Of a stretch of DNA of 64,000 nucleotides, positions 45,413 through 56,664 are shown one piece after another (position 1 is the first letter of the stretch; the number at the start of each line of letters is the position of its first letter). The stretch is taken from NCBI RefSeq assembly GCF_001746755.1, contig NZ_MCGG01000078.1:62001-126000 (forward strand), read 5' to 3'. This DNA comes from Magnetovibrio blakemorei. Lineage in GTDB: Bacteria > Pseudomonadota > Alphaproteobacteria > Rhodospirillales > Magnetovibrionaceae. Made by a program: the position numbers and the translations under genes. The notes beneath the pieces were generated by a model, which made no database searches, was not told the DNA's origin, and saw only the letters and a list, made by a program, of their open reading frames with translations.

Positions 45413-46690
45413 ATGCCCCGTACCGCTGCCCTCCATCTTCTTGATGCCGTTATCAATCACAAACTGCTGCTGGACGACGCCCTGGTGCAGACGCCCAGCT
45501 TTGGCAAACTGGAACAGCGCGACCGGGCCCTGGCGCAACAGATCACCCGCACCGTTTTGCGCCATCTGGGCGAAATCAACTTCATCATTTCGTCTTTTTT
45601 GGACAAACCCATGGGCAAAAAGGGCGTGGGTGCGCTCAATGTCATGCGCATCGGCCTGGCTCAACTGCTGATGCTTGAAATTGCCGACCATGCGGCCCTG
45701 GATACCGCGGTTGATCTGTGTCGCGGCGGTGACTTGGCGCCATACCGAAAATTGGTCAACGCCATTTTGCGCCGCGCCCAGCGCGAAGGCGCGGCATTGC
45801 TCGCTACCCAAGACGCGGCGCAACTCAATACGCCCGCGTGGTTGTGGCAAAGTTGGGTGACGGCCTACGGCGAAGACACCGCGCGCGCCATCGCCGACCA
45901 GCATCTGATCGAAGCGCCGCTCGACATCACCCCAAAGGGCGATTTGGCCGAATGGGCGGACGAGCTGAAAGCCGAGCTGATGCCCACCGGTACCCTGCGC
46001 CTTTATGGCCATAAGGGCGCCATCACCGAGTTGCCCGGATTTGCGGAAGGGGCTTGGTGGATCCAAGACATCGCCGCCAGCCTGCCGGCCCGACTGCTCG
46101 GCGACGTGCGCGATTTGGACGTCATCGATTTGTGCGCCGCGCCCGGTGGCAAAACCATGGAATTGGCCGCCGCAGGCGCACGGGTCACCGCCGTGGATCG
46201 ATCTGAAAAACGCCTCAAAAGAGTCGCTGAAAATTTAAAGCGTACCCACCTTCAGGCCAAATTGATCACCGCCGACGCGCTTGAATGGCGTCCCGACTTT
46301 TTGGCCGATGCGGTGTTGCTTGACGCACCGTGTTCCGCCACCGGAACGGCGCGACGCCATCCCGACGTTATCCAGCTGAAACAGCCCGGCGACGTCGCCA
46401 AACTGGCCGCCTTGCAAGGCCGTTTGCTACGCGCCGCCATCGAAATGGTGCGTCCCGGCGGTTTGATTGTGTTTTGCACCTGTTCCCTGCAGCCCGAAGA
46501 AGGGGCGGCGCAAATTCATGCCTTGCTCAAAGACAACGATTTGGTGCGCCTCGACCCTCTGCAACCGTCCGAAGCGGGCACGCTGACGGAGATCGTCACG
46601 GCGGATGGGTTTTTGCGCACTTTGCCGTGTCATCTGGGCGCACAAGGCGGCATGGACGGCTTTTTCGCCGCGCGCCTGCGCCGCCGATAA
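45413..46690 (+). CDS. rsmB: 16S rRNA (cytosine-967-C5)-methyltransferase RsmB
   Basis: A 425-residue protein with an N-terminal NusB-like helical domain and a C-terminal SAM-dependent domain. VIDLCAAPGGKTMELAA binds SAM; DAPCSATGT and FCTCSLQPEEG carry the two cysteines of the m5C RNA methyltransferases (motifs IV and VI). It modifies C967 of 16S rRNA. Divergent from the DUF1674 gene with 170 bp between starts. Confidence 0.95.
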   Translation: MPRTAALHLLDAVINHKLLLDDALVQTPSFGKLEQRDRALAQQITRTVLRHLGEINFIISSFLDKPMGKKGVGALNVMRIGLAQLLMLEIADHAALDTAVDLCRGGDLAPYRKLVNAILRRAQREGAALLATQDAAQLNTPAWLWQSWVTAYGEDTARAIADQHLIEAPLDITPKGDLAEWADELKAELMPTGTLRLYGHKGAITELPGFAEGAWWIQDIAASLPARLLGDVRDLDVIDLCAAPGGKTMELAAAGARVTAVDRSEKRLKRVAENLKRTHLQAKLITADALEWRPDFLADAVLLDAPCSATGTARRHPDVIQLKQPGDVAKLAALQGRLLRAAIEMVRPGGLIVFCTCSLQPEEGAAQIHALLKDNDLVRLDPLQPSEAGTLTEIVTADGFLRTLPCHLGAQGGMDGFFAARLRRR

Positions 46691-47009
46691 GACTCAGATA
46701 GCTTGTTGGGCGGCTATGTGCGCGCCCTGCACGGAACGGTTTAGAATGTTGCGTTTACGTGTCGAATCGCTCTTCGCGCACAGTGGTATCGCCTCATAGC
46801 CTCTCAGGTGCTCTGAGCGGGTGGAAATTACCCCCTGAATCGAAGGCCTTAAGGACCATCAATGCGGATCCTTGCTCGACCGGATCGAAACTGATACCCC
46901 TCATCTTATGCGCAACACAAACGAACCCCGTTCAACGCCTTTATTTTCCCCGCCCAAACCCCCGGCACCCTCTGATGCGTCCGGGGCCAAACGGGAGGAG
47001 CATCCTGGA
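46691..47009. other. Spacer between rsmB and the heparinase-like gene
   Basis: About 320 bases without a clear separate gene. The downstream frame is open from 46872, with an ATG at 46908, so the spacer may partly code for an N-terminal extension of the heparinase-like protein. Confidence 0.5.
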
Positions 47010-48593
47010 ATGCGCGGTGGGTTTCAGTCCTCCTTGGTGTACCGTCTTTTGTTGCTGGGGCCCGCACCGAAACGCCTGCGTTTCCCTGTGCCGCAGTTGT
47101 GGCCGGGAAATCCCGATGTTGGACGCGCCCTGATTCAAGGCGTCTTCAGTCATGAAGACGAAAGCCACACCTTAACGGCTGCCGATGCCTTGCCCGCCGC
47201 TTCCGCCGCTTGGACGGCTTGGTTTCACGGCCTCGGCTGGCTCAATGACCTGTCCGCTTTGGGCGGCGGCGAAGCGCCTTATTTCGCCCGCGAATGGTTG
47301 TCGGTGTGGATGACTGCCAACGCCAAATGGAACGCCCGTGCGTGGGCACCCGACGTGACGGCGGAACGGCTCATCAACATTTGCCAAAACTGGACTTTTT
47401 TGATGCGCGACGACGGCTGCGGCGGTCTTGAAAAACGGTTGCACCGCCAAGCGGGCCGGGATGCACGCCATCTGTTTCACAGTCTGCCCCCGGCCAACTG
47501 TGGATATGTGCGCTTTCATGCCCTCAAAGGCCAAGTTTATGGCGCTTTTGCCCTATTGGGCGGTGAAGGGCGCATGAACCGCACGCTGCAACGCTTGGCC
47601 GACGACATTCAAAACCAAATTTTGCCCGACGGCGGGCATGTGGAGCGCAACCCCGAACGTCTGGCCGACATGTTAAAGGATTTGTTGGAACTGAAGGTTT
47701 TGCTCAGCACCGCCACCGGCGACGTGCCCCGCTTTTTGCAAAACGCCATTGACCGGGTGGCCCCGATGCTGCGCGCCTTGCGTCATCCCGACGGCGGCCT
47801 GGCGCTTTTTAATGGCGGATTGGAAGGCAACCGAACGGTTCTCGATCTGATTTTGGCGCAAACCGATTCCACCGCCAAGGCCCCGTTCAATGGCCCCCAC
47901 GCAGGCTTTCAACGCGCCGGGGCCGGGGCGCTGTACGGGATTATGGATTGCGGTCAGCCCACCAAAATCGGCAAAGCACAGCACGCCGGCGCGCTCAGTT
48001 TTGAGCTCAGCTCGGGCAAGCATCGCATCATCGTCAATTGCGGGTCACGATCCGGAACCAGCGATCCGTGGCGCACGGCATTAGCGGCGACGGCGGCGCA
48101 TTCGACCCTCACCGTCAACGACACGTCTTTAGCCGCATTCGCCTTGAACGGGGCTTTGCGCAGCGGCCCCGAACACGTTACCTGTACGCGCAATGACATC
48201 GATGAAGGCACCTTGATCGAGGCCAGCCATGACGGTTATATGCCTTCCTTTGGCCTGCTTCATCAACGCGCGCTGTTCATCGCATCTCATGGCACCGATG
48301 TGCGGGGCGAAGACCGTTTGATCGGCACCGGCGGCAATCAGTACACGTTGCGCTTTCACCTCCACCCCAACGTCAAGGCCTCTCTGCTCGGTGACGGTCA
48401 CGGCGTGTTGCTGCGTGTCGGCGGCAAGGAAGTCTGGCGGTTTCGCACCTCAGCCGATCAAATGGCGCTGGAATCCAGCGTCTATCTGGGCCACAAAGGG
48501 GAACATCGACGGACCGAGCAAATCGTCATTTCCGGGCCCCTGTCGGGCAACGGCGTATTGATCAAGTGGGCGCTCAGCCGCGACGATCACTAA
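47010..48593 (+). CDS. Heparinase II/III-like polysaccharide lyase
   Basis: About 527 residues from the ATG at 47010, which has AGGAG nine bases upstream; ATG 46908 would add 34 Pro-rich residues. The C-terminal beta-rich domain contains the heparinase II/III segment AAHSTLTVNDTSLAAF and VRGEDRLIGTGGNQYTLRFHLHPNVKASL; the N-terminal half is an alpha/alpha toroid. Family members cleave uronic-acid polysaccharides by beta-elimination. No secretion signal was recognised. Its position before a GT2 enzyme and a sugar dehydratase suggests a role in exopolysaccharide handling. Confidence 0.85.
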   Translation: MRGGFQSSLVYRLLLLGPAPKRLRFPVPQLWPGNPDVGRALIQGVFSHEDESHTLTAADALPAASAAWTAWFHGLGWLNDLSALGGGEAPYFAREWLSVWMTANAKWNARAWAPDVTAERLINICQNWTFLMRDDGCGGLEKRLHRQAGRDARHLFHSLPPANCGYVRFHALKGQVYGAFALLGGEGRMNRTLQRLADDIQNQILPDGGHVERNPERLADMLKDLLELKVLLSTATGDVPRFLQNAIDRVAPMLRALRHPDGGLALFNGGLEGNRTVLDLILAQTDSTAKAPFNGPHAGFQRAGAGALYGIMDCGQPTKIGKAQHAGALSFELSSGKHRIIVNCGSRSGTSDPWRTALAATAAHSTLTVNDTSLAAFALNGALRSGPEHVTCTRNDIDEGTLIEASHDGYMPSFGLLHQRALFIASHGTDVRGEDRLIGTGGNQYTLRFHLHPNVKASLLGDGHGVLLRVGGKEVWRFRTSADQMALESSVYLGHKGEHRRTEQIVISGPLSGNGVLIKWALSRDDH

Positions 48594-48632
48594 TTATGGG
48601 CTAGGCAAGCGGGCTTTCATTCAGGAATTTTT

Positions 48633-49340
48633 ATGCACAAACTCAGTGTCGTTATCCCGTGCTACAACGAAGAAAAGACCCTTGCCGCCGTGGTTGCCAA
48701 GGTGCTCAGCGCCGACACGGCGGGTCTTGAGCTTGAAGTGATCATCGTTGACGACTGTTCTTCCGACGGGTCCGCCGCCATCGCCCAAGATCTGAGCCAT
48801 GCCGATCCGCGTCTGCGGGTGCACAGCCACGCCACAAACCAGGGCAAAGGCGCCGCGCTGCGCACCGGCTTTGCAGCGGCCAGCGGCGATTTGGTAATCG
48901 TTCAAGATGCCGATCAAGAATACGACCCCGCCGACTACGTCAAACTGCTTGGCCCCATCCTGGACGGCACGGCGGATGTGGTGTACGGATCGCGGTTTTT
49001 GGAACGCGATGCCACCGAAGTGCATTTTCTGCTTCACGGTCTCGCCAATCGCTTTTTGACGTCGCTCTCAAACCTAATGACGGGCCTCAAACTCACCGAT
49101 ATGGAGACCTGTTACAAACTTGTGCCCAAGGCTTTGTTGGAGCGTCTCACCATCACCGAGAACCGCTTTGGCATTGAGCCCGAAATTACCGCCAAGCTGG
49201 CTCACATGTTACCCAAGCCGCGCATTGTTGAGGTCGCCATATCCTACGTTAATCGATCTTACGATGACGGTAAAAAAATCGGCTGGAAAGATGGCATCAG
49301 CACCATCCGCTGTATTTTCAAGTTCAGTTTAATGCGTTGA
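48633..49340 (+). CDS. Family 2 glycosyltransferase (dolichyl-phosphate mannosyltransferase-like)
   Basis: A 235-residue enzyme: VVIPCYNEEKTLAAVV at the start, the acidic DD of IVDDCSSDGS, and the DQEYDP metal-binding motif. The overall pattern is that of Dpm1-like GT2 enzymes, which transfer mannose or glucose to a polyprenyl phosphate. No C-terminal membrane helix is present. Between a heparinase-like lyase and a sugar-nucleotide dehydratase, it probably works in surface-glycan synthesis. Confidence 0.9.
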   Translation: MHKLSVVIPCYNEEKTLAAVVAKVLSADTAGLELEVIIVDDCSSDGSAAIAQDLSHADPRLRVHSHATNQGKGAALRTGFAAASGDLVIVQDADQEYDPADYVKLLGPILDGTADVVYGSRFLERDATEVHFLLHGLANRFLTSLSNLMTGLKLTDMETCYKLVPKALLERLTITENRFGIEPEITAKLAHMLPKPRIVEVAISYVNRSYDDGKKIGWKDGISTIRCIFKFSLMR

Positions 49341-49459
49341 GCTCTGGTGCGATGCGATCACGACGCGTAAAAGGGCTGCACCGCCTACGCGATGGTGTGA
49401 TACGCTCCGGCCACAGTTTATTCTTCATGGATACGATTTCTGCCCAGGTACTTTAATTC

Positions 49460-51391
49460 ATGGCCCTTTTACCCAAAACCTTTCACCTCTCGACCCGAAA
49501 CATGATTGCTTTTGGCCACGATATCATCATGGCGGCATTGTCGTTCGGCATATCGATGGCCTTGCGGTTGGGCGATCTCGGCAACCCTTTGCGCGACACC
49601 GTGCTGCTCAGCGGCACGGCGGCTTTTACCGCCACCGCAGCGGTGGTTTTTTTAAGCCTGCGCATGTACCGCGGCATTTGGCGCTATGCGTCCACCACCG
49701 ATCTGGTGACCTTGGCCAAGGCGGTCAGCATCCTCATCTTGATCTTTTCCTTCGAGATGTTCTTTTTCTTTCGTCACGAAGGCCTGCCGCGCTCGGTTCC
49801 CATCATCAACTGGTTTGTTTTGCTGGCGATGCTGGGGGGGCCGCGATTCCTCTATCGCATGATCAAAGACCGCCGCTATGGCTGGCATTTGGATCTCAGC
49901 GCGACCCCTAAAATTCCCGTACTGCTGGTCGGCGCAGGCGATGAAGCGGAATTGTTCATTCGCGATGCCGCCCGCTCGAAAACCGCATCCTATCGGCCAA
50001 TGGGCATCATCGCCGAATCCTCCAACCGGGTTGGACGACACATTCACGGTGTTGAAGTCTTGGGCACCCTGACGGACATCAAACAGGTCCTCACGGGGCT
50101 GAATGGTGAAAACCGTCCGCGCCGTCTGGTCCTCACCAAGGACACCCTCAAAGGTTCAAGCGTGCGTGAGTTGCTGGAATTGGCGCAAAACTTTGGCATG
50201 ACCATGGCGCGCATGCCCCGGGTTGACGATCTGCAATCGGATGGTGAGAACCAAGAGCTGCGCATCCGGCCCATCGCCATTGAAGACCTGCTGGGTCGCC
50301 CGCAACAGCCGCTCGATCGCGACGCCATGACCGCGCTGGCCCAAAACAAACGCATTTTGATCACCGGGGCGGGCGGCTCCATTGGCTCCGAGCTGGTGCG
50401 CCAGCTGGCCGAAATTGGCCCCAAAGAATTGGTGCTGGTGGAAAATTCCGAATTTGCCTTGTACCTGGTTGATCGTGAACTGGCCGAACGGCACCCCGCC
50501 TTGACCCGTCACGCGGTGATCGCCGATGTGCGCGACCGCACCCGCATCGACCAAGTGTTTGCCCACTACAAACCCGAATTGGTGTTCCACGCGGCAGCCC
50601 TGAAGCACGTGCCGTTGGTCGAAGACAATGTCTTTGAAGGCATGCGCACCAACGCCATCGGCACCCGCAACGTCGCCGATGCCTGCGTCGCCGCGGGCGT
50701 TGATGTGATGGTGATGATTTCCACTGACAAGGCGGTCAACCCCACCAACATCATGGGAGCCACCAAGCGCATTGCCGAAACCTATGTTCAGGCGCTCGAT
50801 CTCAAACGCGGTGCAGACAACGGCACCCGTTTTGTCACCGTGCGCTTCGGCAATGTGTTGGGTTCCACCGGATCGGTGGTGCCGTTGTTTCAAAAACAGT
50901 TGCAAGCGGGCGGACCCTTGACCGTCACCCATCCCGACATGACGCGCTATTTCATGACCATCCGCGAAGCCGTCGAGTTGGTCCTGCAGGCCTCCGCGCT
51001 TGGGGCGTCAAATCACGCCAGCAATGGCAAACTGTTTGTCCTGGATATGGGTGAACCGGTGAAAATCGTCGATTTGGCGCGCCAGATGATCCGTCTGGCG
51101 GGCTATGTGCCCGACCAAGACATTCAAATTCAATTCACCGGAACACGCCCCGGCGAAAAGCTGTTTGAAGAAATTTTTCATGGCGCAGAACCGCTGGTGC
51201 CAACCAAGGCGCCTGGCGTGTTGCTGGCCTCGCCGCGCACCCAAGACGTCGATCAGGTGCGCGCCACCCTGGACGCGTTGGACACAGCCGCACGTGCCGA
51301 AGATCGGGATGGATTGCTGCTCAACATTGCCAAATTGGTGCCCGAATACGCGCCACCCCCCGCCGTTCAAGACTTAAGCCCACCTGCTTAA
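49460..51391 (+). CDS. Membrane-bound nucleoside-diphosphate-sugar dehydratase/epimerase (WbpM/PglF/CapD-like)
   Basis: A 643-residue protein. Four N-terminal membrane segments (about 15-115) precede a first Rossmann domain (VLLVGAGDEAELFI, ~150) and a second SDR domain beginning ITGAGGSIGSEL (~300). The catalytic region STDKAVNPTNIMGATKR shows Met-x-x-x-Lys in place of the usual Tyr-x-x-x-Lys, which is characteristic of UDP-GlcNAc 4,6-dehydratases such as WbpM and PglF. It likely makes a keto-deoxy sugar for lipopolysaccharide, capsule or protein glycosylation. Confidence 0.93.
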   Translation: MALLPKTFHLSTRNMIAFGHDIIMAALSFGISMALRLGDLGNPLRDTVLLSGTAAFTATAAVVFLSLRMYRGIWRYASTTDLVTLAKAVSILILIFSFEMFFFFRHEGLPRSVPIINWFVLLAMLGGPRFLYRMIKDRRYGWHLDLSATPKIPVLLVGAGDEAELFIRDAARSKTASYRPMGIIAESSNRVGRHIHGVEVLGTLTDIKQVLTGLNGENRPRRLVLTKDTLKGSSVRELLELAQNFGMTMARMPRVDDLQSDGENQELRIRPIAIEDLLGRPQQPLDRDAMTALAQNKRILITGAGGSIGSELVRQLAEIGPKELVLVENSEFALYLVDRELAERHPALTRHAVIADVRDRTRIDQVFAHYKPELVFHAAALKHVPLVEDNVFEGMRTNAIGTRNVADACVAAGVDVMVMISTDKAVNPTNIMGATKRIAETYVQALDLKRGADNGTRFVTVRFGNVLGSTGSVVPLFQKQLQAGGPLTVTHPDMTRYFMTIREAVELVLQASALGASNHASNGKLFVLDMGEPVKIVDLARQMIRLAGYVPDQDIQIQFTGTRPGEKLFEEIFHGAEPLVPTKAPGVLLASPRTQDVDQVRATLDALDTAARAEDRDGLLLNIAKLVPEYAPPPAVQDLSPPA

Positions 51392-51498
51392 TTGCCCGAT
51401 CCGAGATTATCCGATCCGAAGCTGGCCTTGCAGGCCGAGGACTGCTATATGGCAAACAGCTTCAAACTTTCACTCACCACTCATAAGGGACCCGCCAC

Positions 51499-53067
51499 AT
51501 GTCCGAACCCATCCGCCGCGTGCTGCTTTCCGTTTCCGACAAAACAGGCATCGTCGAATTTGCCCGTTTTCTGGCCGACCAGGGCGCGCAAGTGCTGTCC
51601 ACCGGCGGCACCGCGAAGATGCTCAGCGACGCCGGGGTTCCGGTGACGGAAGTGTCCGAACACACGGGCTTTCCCGAAATCATGGATGGCCGGGTGAAAA
51701 CCTTGCAGCCGTCCATTCACGGCGGCCTGCTGGCGGTGCGCGACAATGCCGAGCACATCAAAGCCATGGAAGAGCACAACATTCAGCCCATCGATTTGCT
51801 GTGCGTGAACCTCTATCCGTTTGAAGCGACTTTGGCGGGGGGAGCCGAATATGACGATTGCGTCGAAAACATCGACATCGGCGGCCCGGCGATGATCCGC
51901 GCGGCGGCGAAAAATCATGGCGACGTAACGGTGGTGGTCGAACCCGAAGATTACCAGTTGGTGATGGACGAAATGAAAGCGCATTCCGGCTCAACCACGC
52001 TGAAGACCCGCAAATTCCTGGCCCAGCGCGCCTATGCCCGCACCGCCGCCTACGATGCCGCCATTTCCACCTGGCTGGCCGACGAAACCGATCAAATCTG
52101 GCCCAAACGTTTAACCTTTGCCGGTGAAATCAAACAGACCATGCGTTACGGCGAAAACCCCCACCAGGCGGCGGCGTTTTACGTCAACGGCGATCCCCGT
52201 CCGGGCGTCGCCAGCGCCACCCAATTGCAGGGCAAGGAACTCAGCTACAACAACCTGAACGACACCGATGCGGCGTTTGAACTGGTGGCGGAATTTTCCG
52301 ACACGGCTTGCGCCATCATCAAGCACGCCAACCCGTGCGGTGTGGCGGTGGGCAAAACCTTGCTGGAAGCCTACAACAACGCCTACATCTGTGACACCGA
52401 AAGCGCGTTCGGCGGCATCGTCGCCTTGAATCGCACCTTGGACGGCGCCACGGCGGAAGAAATCGTCAAAATCTTCACCGAAGTCATCATTGCACCCGAT
52501 ATCGACGAAGACGCGCTGAAAATCCTGGCGGGCAAAAAAAATCTCCGTGTACTCACCACCGGGGCCATGCCCGATCCCACACTGGGCGGGCGCACCGTCA
52601 AAATGTTGGCCGGCGGCTTGCTGGTACAGGGCCGCGACAACGCACTTATAGAAGAGTTGAAAGTCGTCACCGACAAAGCCCCCACCGACGCCCAGATGGC
52701 CGACATGAAATTCGCCTACACGGTCGGCAAGCACATCAAATCCAACGCCATTGTGTATTGCAAAGACGGCCGCACGGTGGGCATCGGCGCGGGCCAGATG
52801 AGCCGCGTCAATTCATGTCGCATCGCTGCGTTCCGTGCTGAACAAGCCGCCAAGGCCCAAGGCGCGGATCAAAGCTGGGCCATTGGCTCGGTGGTCGCGT
52901 CGGACGCCTTTTTCCCGTTCGCCGACGGCTTGTTGGAAGCGGTCGAAGCAGGCGCCGTGGCCGCCATCCAACCGGGCGGCTCCATGCGCGACAACGAAGT
53001 CATCGAAGCCGCCAACAAAGCGGGCATCAGTATGGTGTTTACGGGCATGCGTCACTTCCGTCACTGA
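51499..53067 (+). CDS. purH: Bifunctional AICAR formyltransferase / IMP cyclohydrolase
   Basis: A 522-residue protein. The N-terminal MGS-like cyclohydrolase domain starts [18 protein letters not shown], and the C-terminal formyltransferase carries [11 protein letters not shown] with the catalytic Lys-His pair. It performs the last two steps of IMP synthesis. It follows the polysaccharide genes by 107 bp and is followed by a repeated palindrome that can act as a terminator. Confidence 0.98.
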   Translation: MSEPIRRVLLSVSDKTGIVEFARFLADQGAQVLSTGGTAKMLSDAGVPVTEVSEHTGFPEIMDGRVKTLQPSIHGGLLAVRDNAEHIKAMEEHNIQPIDLLCVNLYPFEATLAGGAEYDDCVENIDIGGPAMIRAAAKNHGDVTVVVEPEDYQLVMDEMKAHSGSTTLKTRKFLAQRAYARTAAYDAAISTWLADETDQIWPKRLTFAGEIKQTMRYGENPHQAAAFYVNGDPRPGVASATQLQGKELSYNNLNDTDAAFELVAEFSDTACAIIKHANPCGVAVGKTLLEAYNNAYICDTESAFGGIVALNRTLDGATAEEIVKIFTEVIIAPDIDEDALKILAGKKNLRVLTTGAMPDPTLGGRTVKMLAGGLLVQGRDNALIEELKVVTDKAPTDAQMADMKFAYTVGKHIKSNAIVYCKDGRTVGIGAGQMSRVNSCRIAAFRAEQAAKAQGADQSWAIGSVVASDAFFPFADGLLEAVEAGAVAAIQPGGSMRDNEVIEAANKAGISMVFTGMRHFRH

Positions 53068-53100
53068 TTTTGCGTTTTTAAAATCCCGTTTTGAATTTCT

Positions 53101-53172
53101 GTCACCCCCGGACTTGATCCGGGGGTCCACATCTTTGCGCGACCATAATGGGGTCAGGTCCGCACCCCAGAA
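53101..53172. repeat. Palindromic intergenic repeat, copy 1
   Basis: Contains a hairpin CCCCCGGA-CTTGA-TCCGGGGG (53105-53125) followed by GGGTCCAC and a conserved tail ending ACCCCAGAAC. It aligns over ~70 bp with 56928-57000 in the same orientation. The CCGGACTTGATCCGG type of palindrome is common between genes in alphaproteobacteria. It lies between the converging purH and tonB genes. Confidence 0.8.
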
Positions 53173-53199
53173 CCCAAAACTCCGAACGGCGAACGCCCT

Positions 53200-53934
<735 letters not shown>

Positions 53935-53950
53935 GGCACGTGCACCCGAT

Positions 53951-56122
53951 CTAGAACTTCACCGATGCGCCGATGACGTACGAGCGCCCTTCTCCGAACA
54001 CGTTGTAGCCCCAATTTTTACCACTATCGGCCAGATCCGCGCCGCCCAATGGCAGGTGGTAGAGCTTATCGAATACGTTCTCCACCCCGGCGTTGAGCGA
54101 GATGTTGTTCCACTCATAGCCCGTGCGGATGTGCATCAAACCGTAGGCTGGCGTTTCGATTTCATTGCGGTTGTAAGCAACCTTGGTCTTGGCCGCAACA
54201 CCTTCAAACTCGACGGCATTGCTCCAACCACCCAAGGTGTGCTCCAAAGCCAAACGTCCGTGCAGGGGCATAATGTTGTAAAGATCGGCGTTGGTATCGG
54301 TATTGACGCCCTCCACAAAACCCACGGACGCTTTGATGACACCACGACCGTAACTGGAATCGTCCCAGGCCTCCATATCACCCGCGACATCTAAGCCATA
54401 CAGACGGGCATCGTGATTGGCCAACTGCAACTTGATGAACGTGTTGGTCGCCGTTTGACCCGTACGGCGGTCGGCGTCGATATAGTCTTTCACCAAGGTG
54501 AAGTGCGGAGTAATTTTCACCGCCCAAGCTTTGCGGGCGGGATCGTGCCAATCGGCGCTGAAGCTGAAGGTATGAGCGACTTCCGGCTTGAGGTTAATAT
54601 CGCCGATGTAACCGTTACCATCACCGAACCAGTTGTTCATATTCATGGCCATTGCCCCGGTGGACCACGTGTAGCGTTCGTGCAGGTTGGGCGAACGGGT
54701 CTTGCGGGCTACTCCGGCCTCATACGTGCTGGACGTGTCAGCTTCATAACGCACAAGCGCGCTCCAGTCGAAGTTGGCATCGGTTTTTTTGCGGTTCAGC
54801 GCGTTGAAGTTGGCCACATCGGTGGCATAGGTCACACCTGTGTTATAGCCTTGCACGTCGCCCGTATTCATCCACACCATGTCATTGCGCACGCCCACCA
54901 ACGTCGTCAATTGCGGGTTCCACTCGGCTTCCCATTCGGCGAAGGTGCCCAAGCGGTCGCGCTGACCATCTTCAATGTTCCAGAAATCGTTGGGCGACAT
55001 CATCCCCGAACCGACTGAAGGCCACCAATCATCCAGACGGAAATGGTTGAATTCGTTGCCGATGCGCAATGTGTCGCGATCAGAAAGCGGGATTTCCCCA
55101 TTGACCGAATAGCCCCACTCGAGCGACTCCGTATTCATGGGCATACCCGAACCCTTGAGGCTGTCGATGAAGTTCATTTCGTGCGTGGTGCTGCGCACAT
55201 AGGTGCGTCCTTTCAAGGTGCCCCAGCCGAATTCTCCCTCGTAACGACCATTGGCGAAATCCGATACGTTGCCGGTCAAATCCATGCGCTGATTGGGAAA
55301 GCCTTCGTAAGGAATGGACTGTCTTCCGCCCTCAACGATGAGCAGATGGCCGTTCTTCTCTACGGCGGCGGTGAGAGCATGATTTTTAACCATATACTCA
55401 CTGGTCAACACCGGTTCGCCTGTGCCGCCACGGTGGTAATCACCCGCATGCGTCCAGGACCCGTTATACCCGATGCTGAAGTTTTCCGTCGCCACGGCCA
55501 CATCGCCAGAAGCTGACAAGCTGTGGCTACTGCTGCGGTATGACGTCGACAAGCGCCCCTGGGTGTGTAGACCCTCGCCCATCGCCGCAAAGATGGGTTT
55601 GGCCTTTTCCACATTGATGGAACCGGCGATGCTGTCGCCACCCGCACTGACAGGGGTAACGCCTGCGAACACTTCGACCTTCGCCACATCGTTGGGATCG
55701 GCGTAAGACAAGGTTGGATTCATATGATTGGGACACGCCGATGCAGCCGGTATGCCGTCGATGGTCGTCTTGATGCGATCATCGGCCAAACCTCGAATCA
55801 CAGGCAAACTGGATACGCCACCCGCAGAATAAAGGCTTACGCCCGCCACGTCCTTAAGCAATTTGGCGGTATCGCTTGTAGAAAGCCGCTTGGGCGCGAT
55901 GTCCACTTCTTTGAGGGTGGTTTTGCTCCCCTGGACACTGTCGTTGTTCTCATCCGTCGCTTCAACATCGACCGTAACGGATGGCAGATCGGTAGCCGAC
56001 TGGGCGACAGCGGTTCTTGCGCTGACGCCCGACAACATGGACGCGGCCAGCAACACCGGAACGAGCGCCGTGGTGGAAGCGAGCGCCCTGCGCCCGCTAC
56101 CGTTAAACGATAACAATTTCAT
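53951..56122 (-). CDS. TonB-dependent outer-membrane receptor, probable copper or other metal type
   Basis: 723 residues from the ATG at 56122, preceded by GGAGAAG; the earlier TTG is unlikely. A signal peptide (to ~40), a plug with VIRGLADDRIKTTIDGIP and SACPNHMNPT, and a 22-strand barrel ending in Phe. Met-rich loops (GAMAMNMNNW, SGMPMN, GSGMMSPNDFWN) and the Cys-Pro-Asn-His-Met motif recall the OprC/NosA copper receptors. The upstream gene is DUF2946-like, a family often found with such receptors, and TonB follows, so metal uptake is likely. Copper itself is inferred. Confidence 0.85.
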   Translation of the reverse strand: MKLLSFNGSGRRALASTTALVPVLLAASMLSGVSARTAVAQSATDLPSVTVDVEATDENNDSVQGSKTTLKEVDIAPKRLSTSDTAKLLKDVAGVSLYSAGGVSSLPVIRGLADDRIKTTIDGIPAASACPNHMNPTLSYADPNDVAKVEVFAGVTPVSAGGDSIAGSINVEKAKPIFAAMGEGLHTQGRLSTSYRSSSHSLSASGDVAVATENFSIGYNGSWTHAGDYHRGGTGEPVLTSEYMVKNHALTAAVEKNGHLLIVEGGRQSIPYEGFPNQRMDLTGNVSDFANGRYEGEFGWGTLKGRTYVRSTTHEMNFIDSLKGSGMPMNTESLEWGYSVNGEIPLSDRDTLRIGNEFNHFRLDDWWPSVGSGMMSPNDFWNIEDGQRDRLGTFAEWEAEWNPQLTTLVGVRNDMVWMNTGDVQGYNTGVTYATDVANFNALNRKKTDANFDWSALVRYEADTSSTYEAGVARKTRSPNLHERYTWSTGAMAMNMNNWFGDGNGYIGDINLKPEVAHTFSFSADWHDPARKAWAVKITPHFTLVKDYIDADRRTGQTATNTFIKLQLANHDARLYGLDVAGDMEAWDDSSYGRGVIKASVGFVEGVNTDTNADLYNIMPLHGRLALEHTLGGWSNAVEFEGVAAKTKVAYNRNEIETPAYGLMHIRTGYEWNNISLNAGVENVFDKLYHLPLGGADLADSGKNWGYNVFGEGRSYVIGASVKF

Positions 56123-56200
56123 GATCTTCTCCAAAACATAACATGCATGCGAAACGGCACGGGCCGCAGCCCGTTGCGCGTTTTAAAGCGTTAAACTGTG

Positions 56201-56629
56201 TTATGAGGAGAAAGCAGGAGGGGCGCGCGGGCCATGGGTAACCAGGCGCGCAAAAGCGGGAAGGTTTTCATCCGCAAGCGAAAAAAATGATACAAGAAAA
56301 ACACTACGGCCCATCTGCACGGCCGGAAGTTGCGGCGCCAGAGCCACACCGGACAAGGTGCAGTGGTATACACACAGGTCATGTGCGTTGGTGCCGCCGA
56401 CAGGGTTTCCGTTGGAAGTCGTCGAAGATTGGAAAACAGTTGAGCAGGTATCGGCAGCGGTGAATAAACCGTTAGAAGCAATAGCTGCCGCTTCCAAAGC
56501 CGACACGCCGGAAGAAGCCGGGACAAACGCAGGCGCCGCCATCGCCACACCGTGGCCGAGCGACAAGACCAACGTCAGCAGCCATATGGCCGCCCGTCTG
56601 CCCCAATCCTTACGGATTGCTCCCAACAT
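56201..56629 (-). CDS. DUF2946-like protein preceding the receptor
   Basis: 142 residues from the ATG at 56629, preceded by GGAGG. It has an N-terminal membrane segment or signal (AAIWLLTLVLSLGHGVAMA), a CTLSG-containing middle with Cys/His pairs (DLCVYHC) and the ending GPRAPPAFSS. The short length, Cys/His content and RAPPA-type ending fit the DUF2946 family, which neighbours copper-type TonB receptors. It is the first gene of the receptor-tonB operon, 78 bp before the receptor start. Function unknown; it may bind metal in the periplasm. Confidence 0.65.
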   Translation of the reverse strand: MLGAIRKDWGRRAAIWLLTLVLSLGHGVAMAAPAFVPASSGVSALEAAAIASNGLFTAADTCSTVFQSSTTSNGNPVGGTNAHDLCVYHCTLSGVALAPQLPAVQMGRSVFLVSFFSLADENLPAFARLVTHGPRAPPAFSS

Positions 56630-56664
56630 CCTAAACCCTCCGAACCCCATAAAATTCAGGACAA

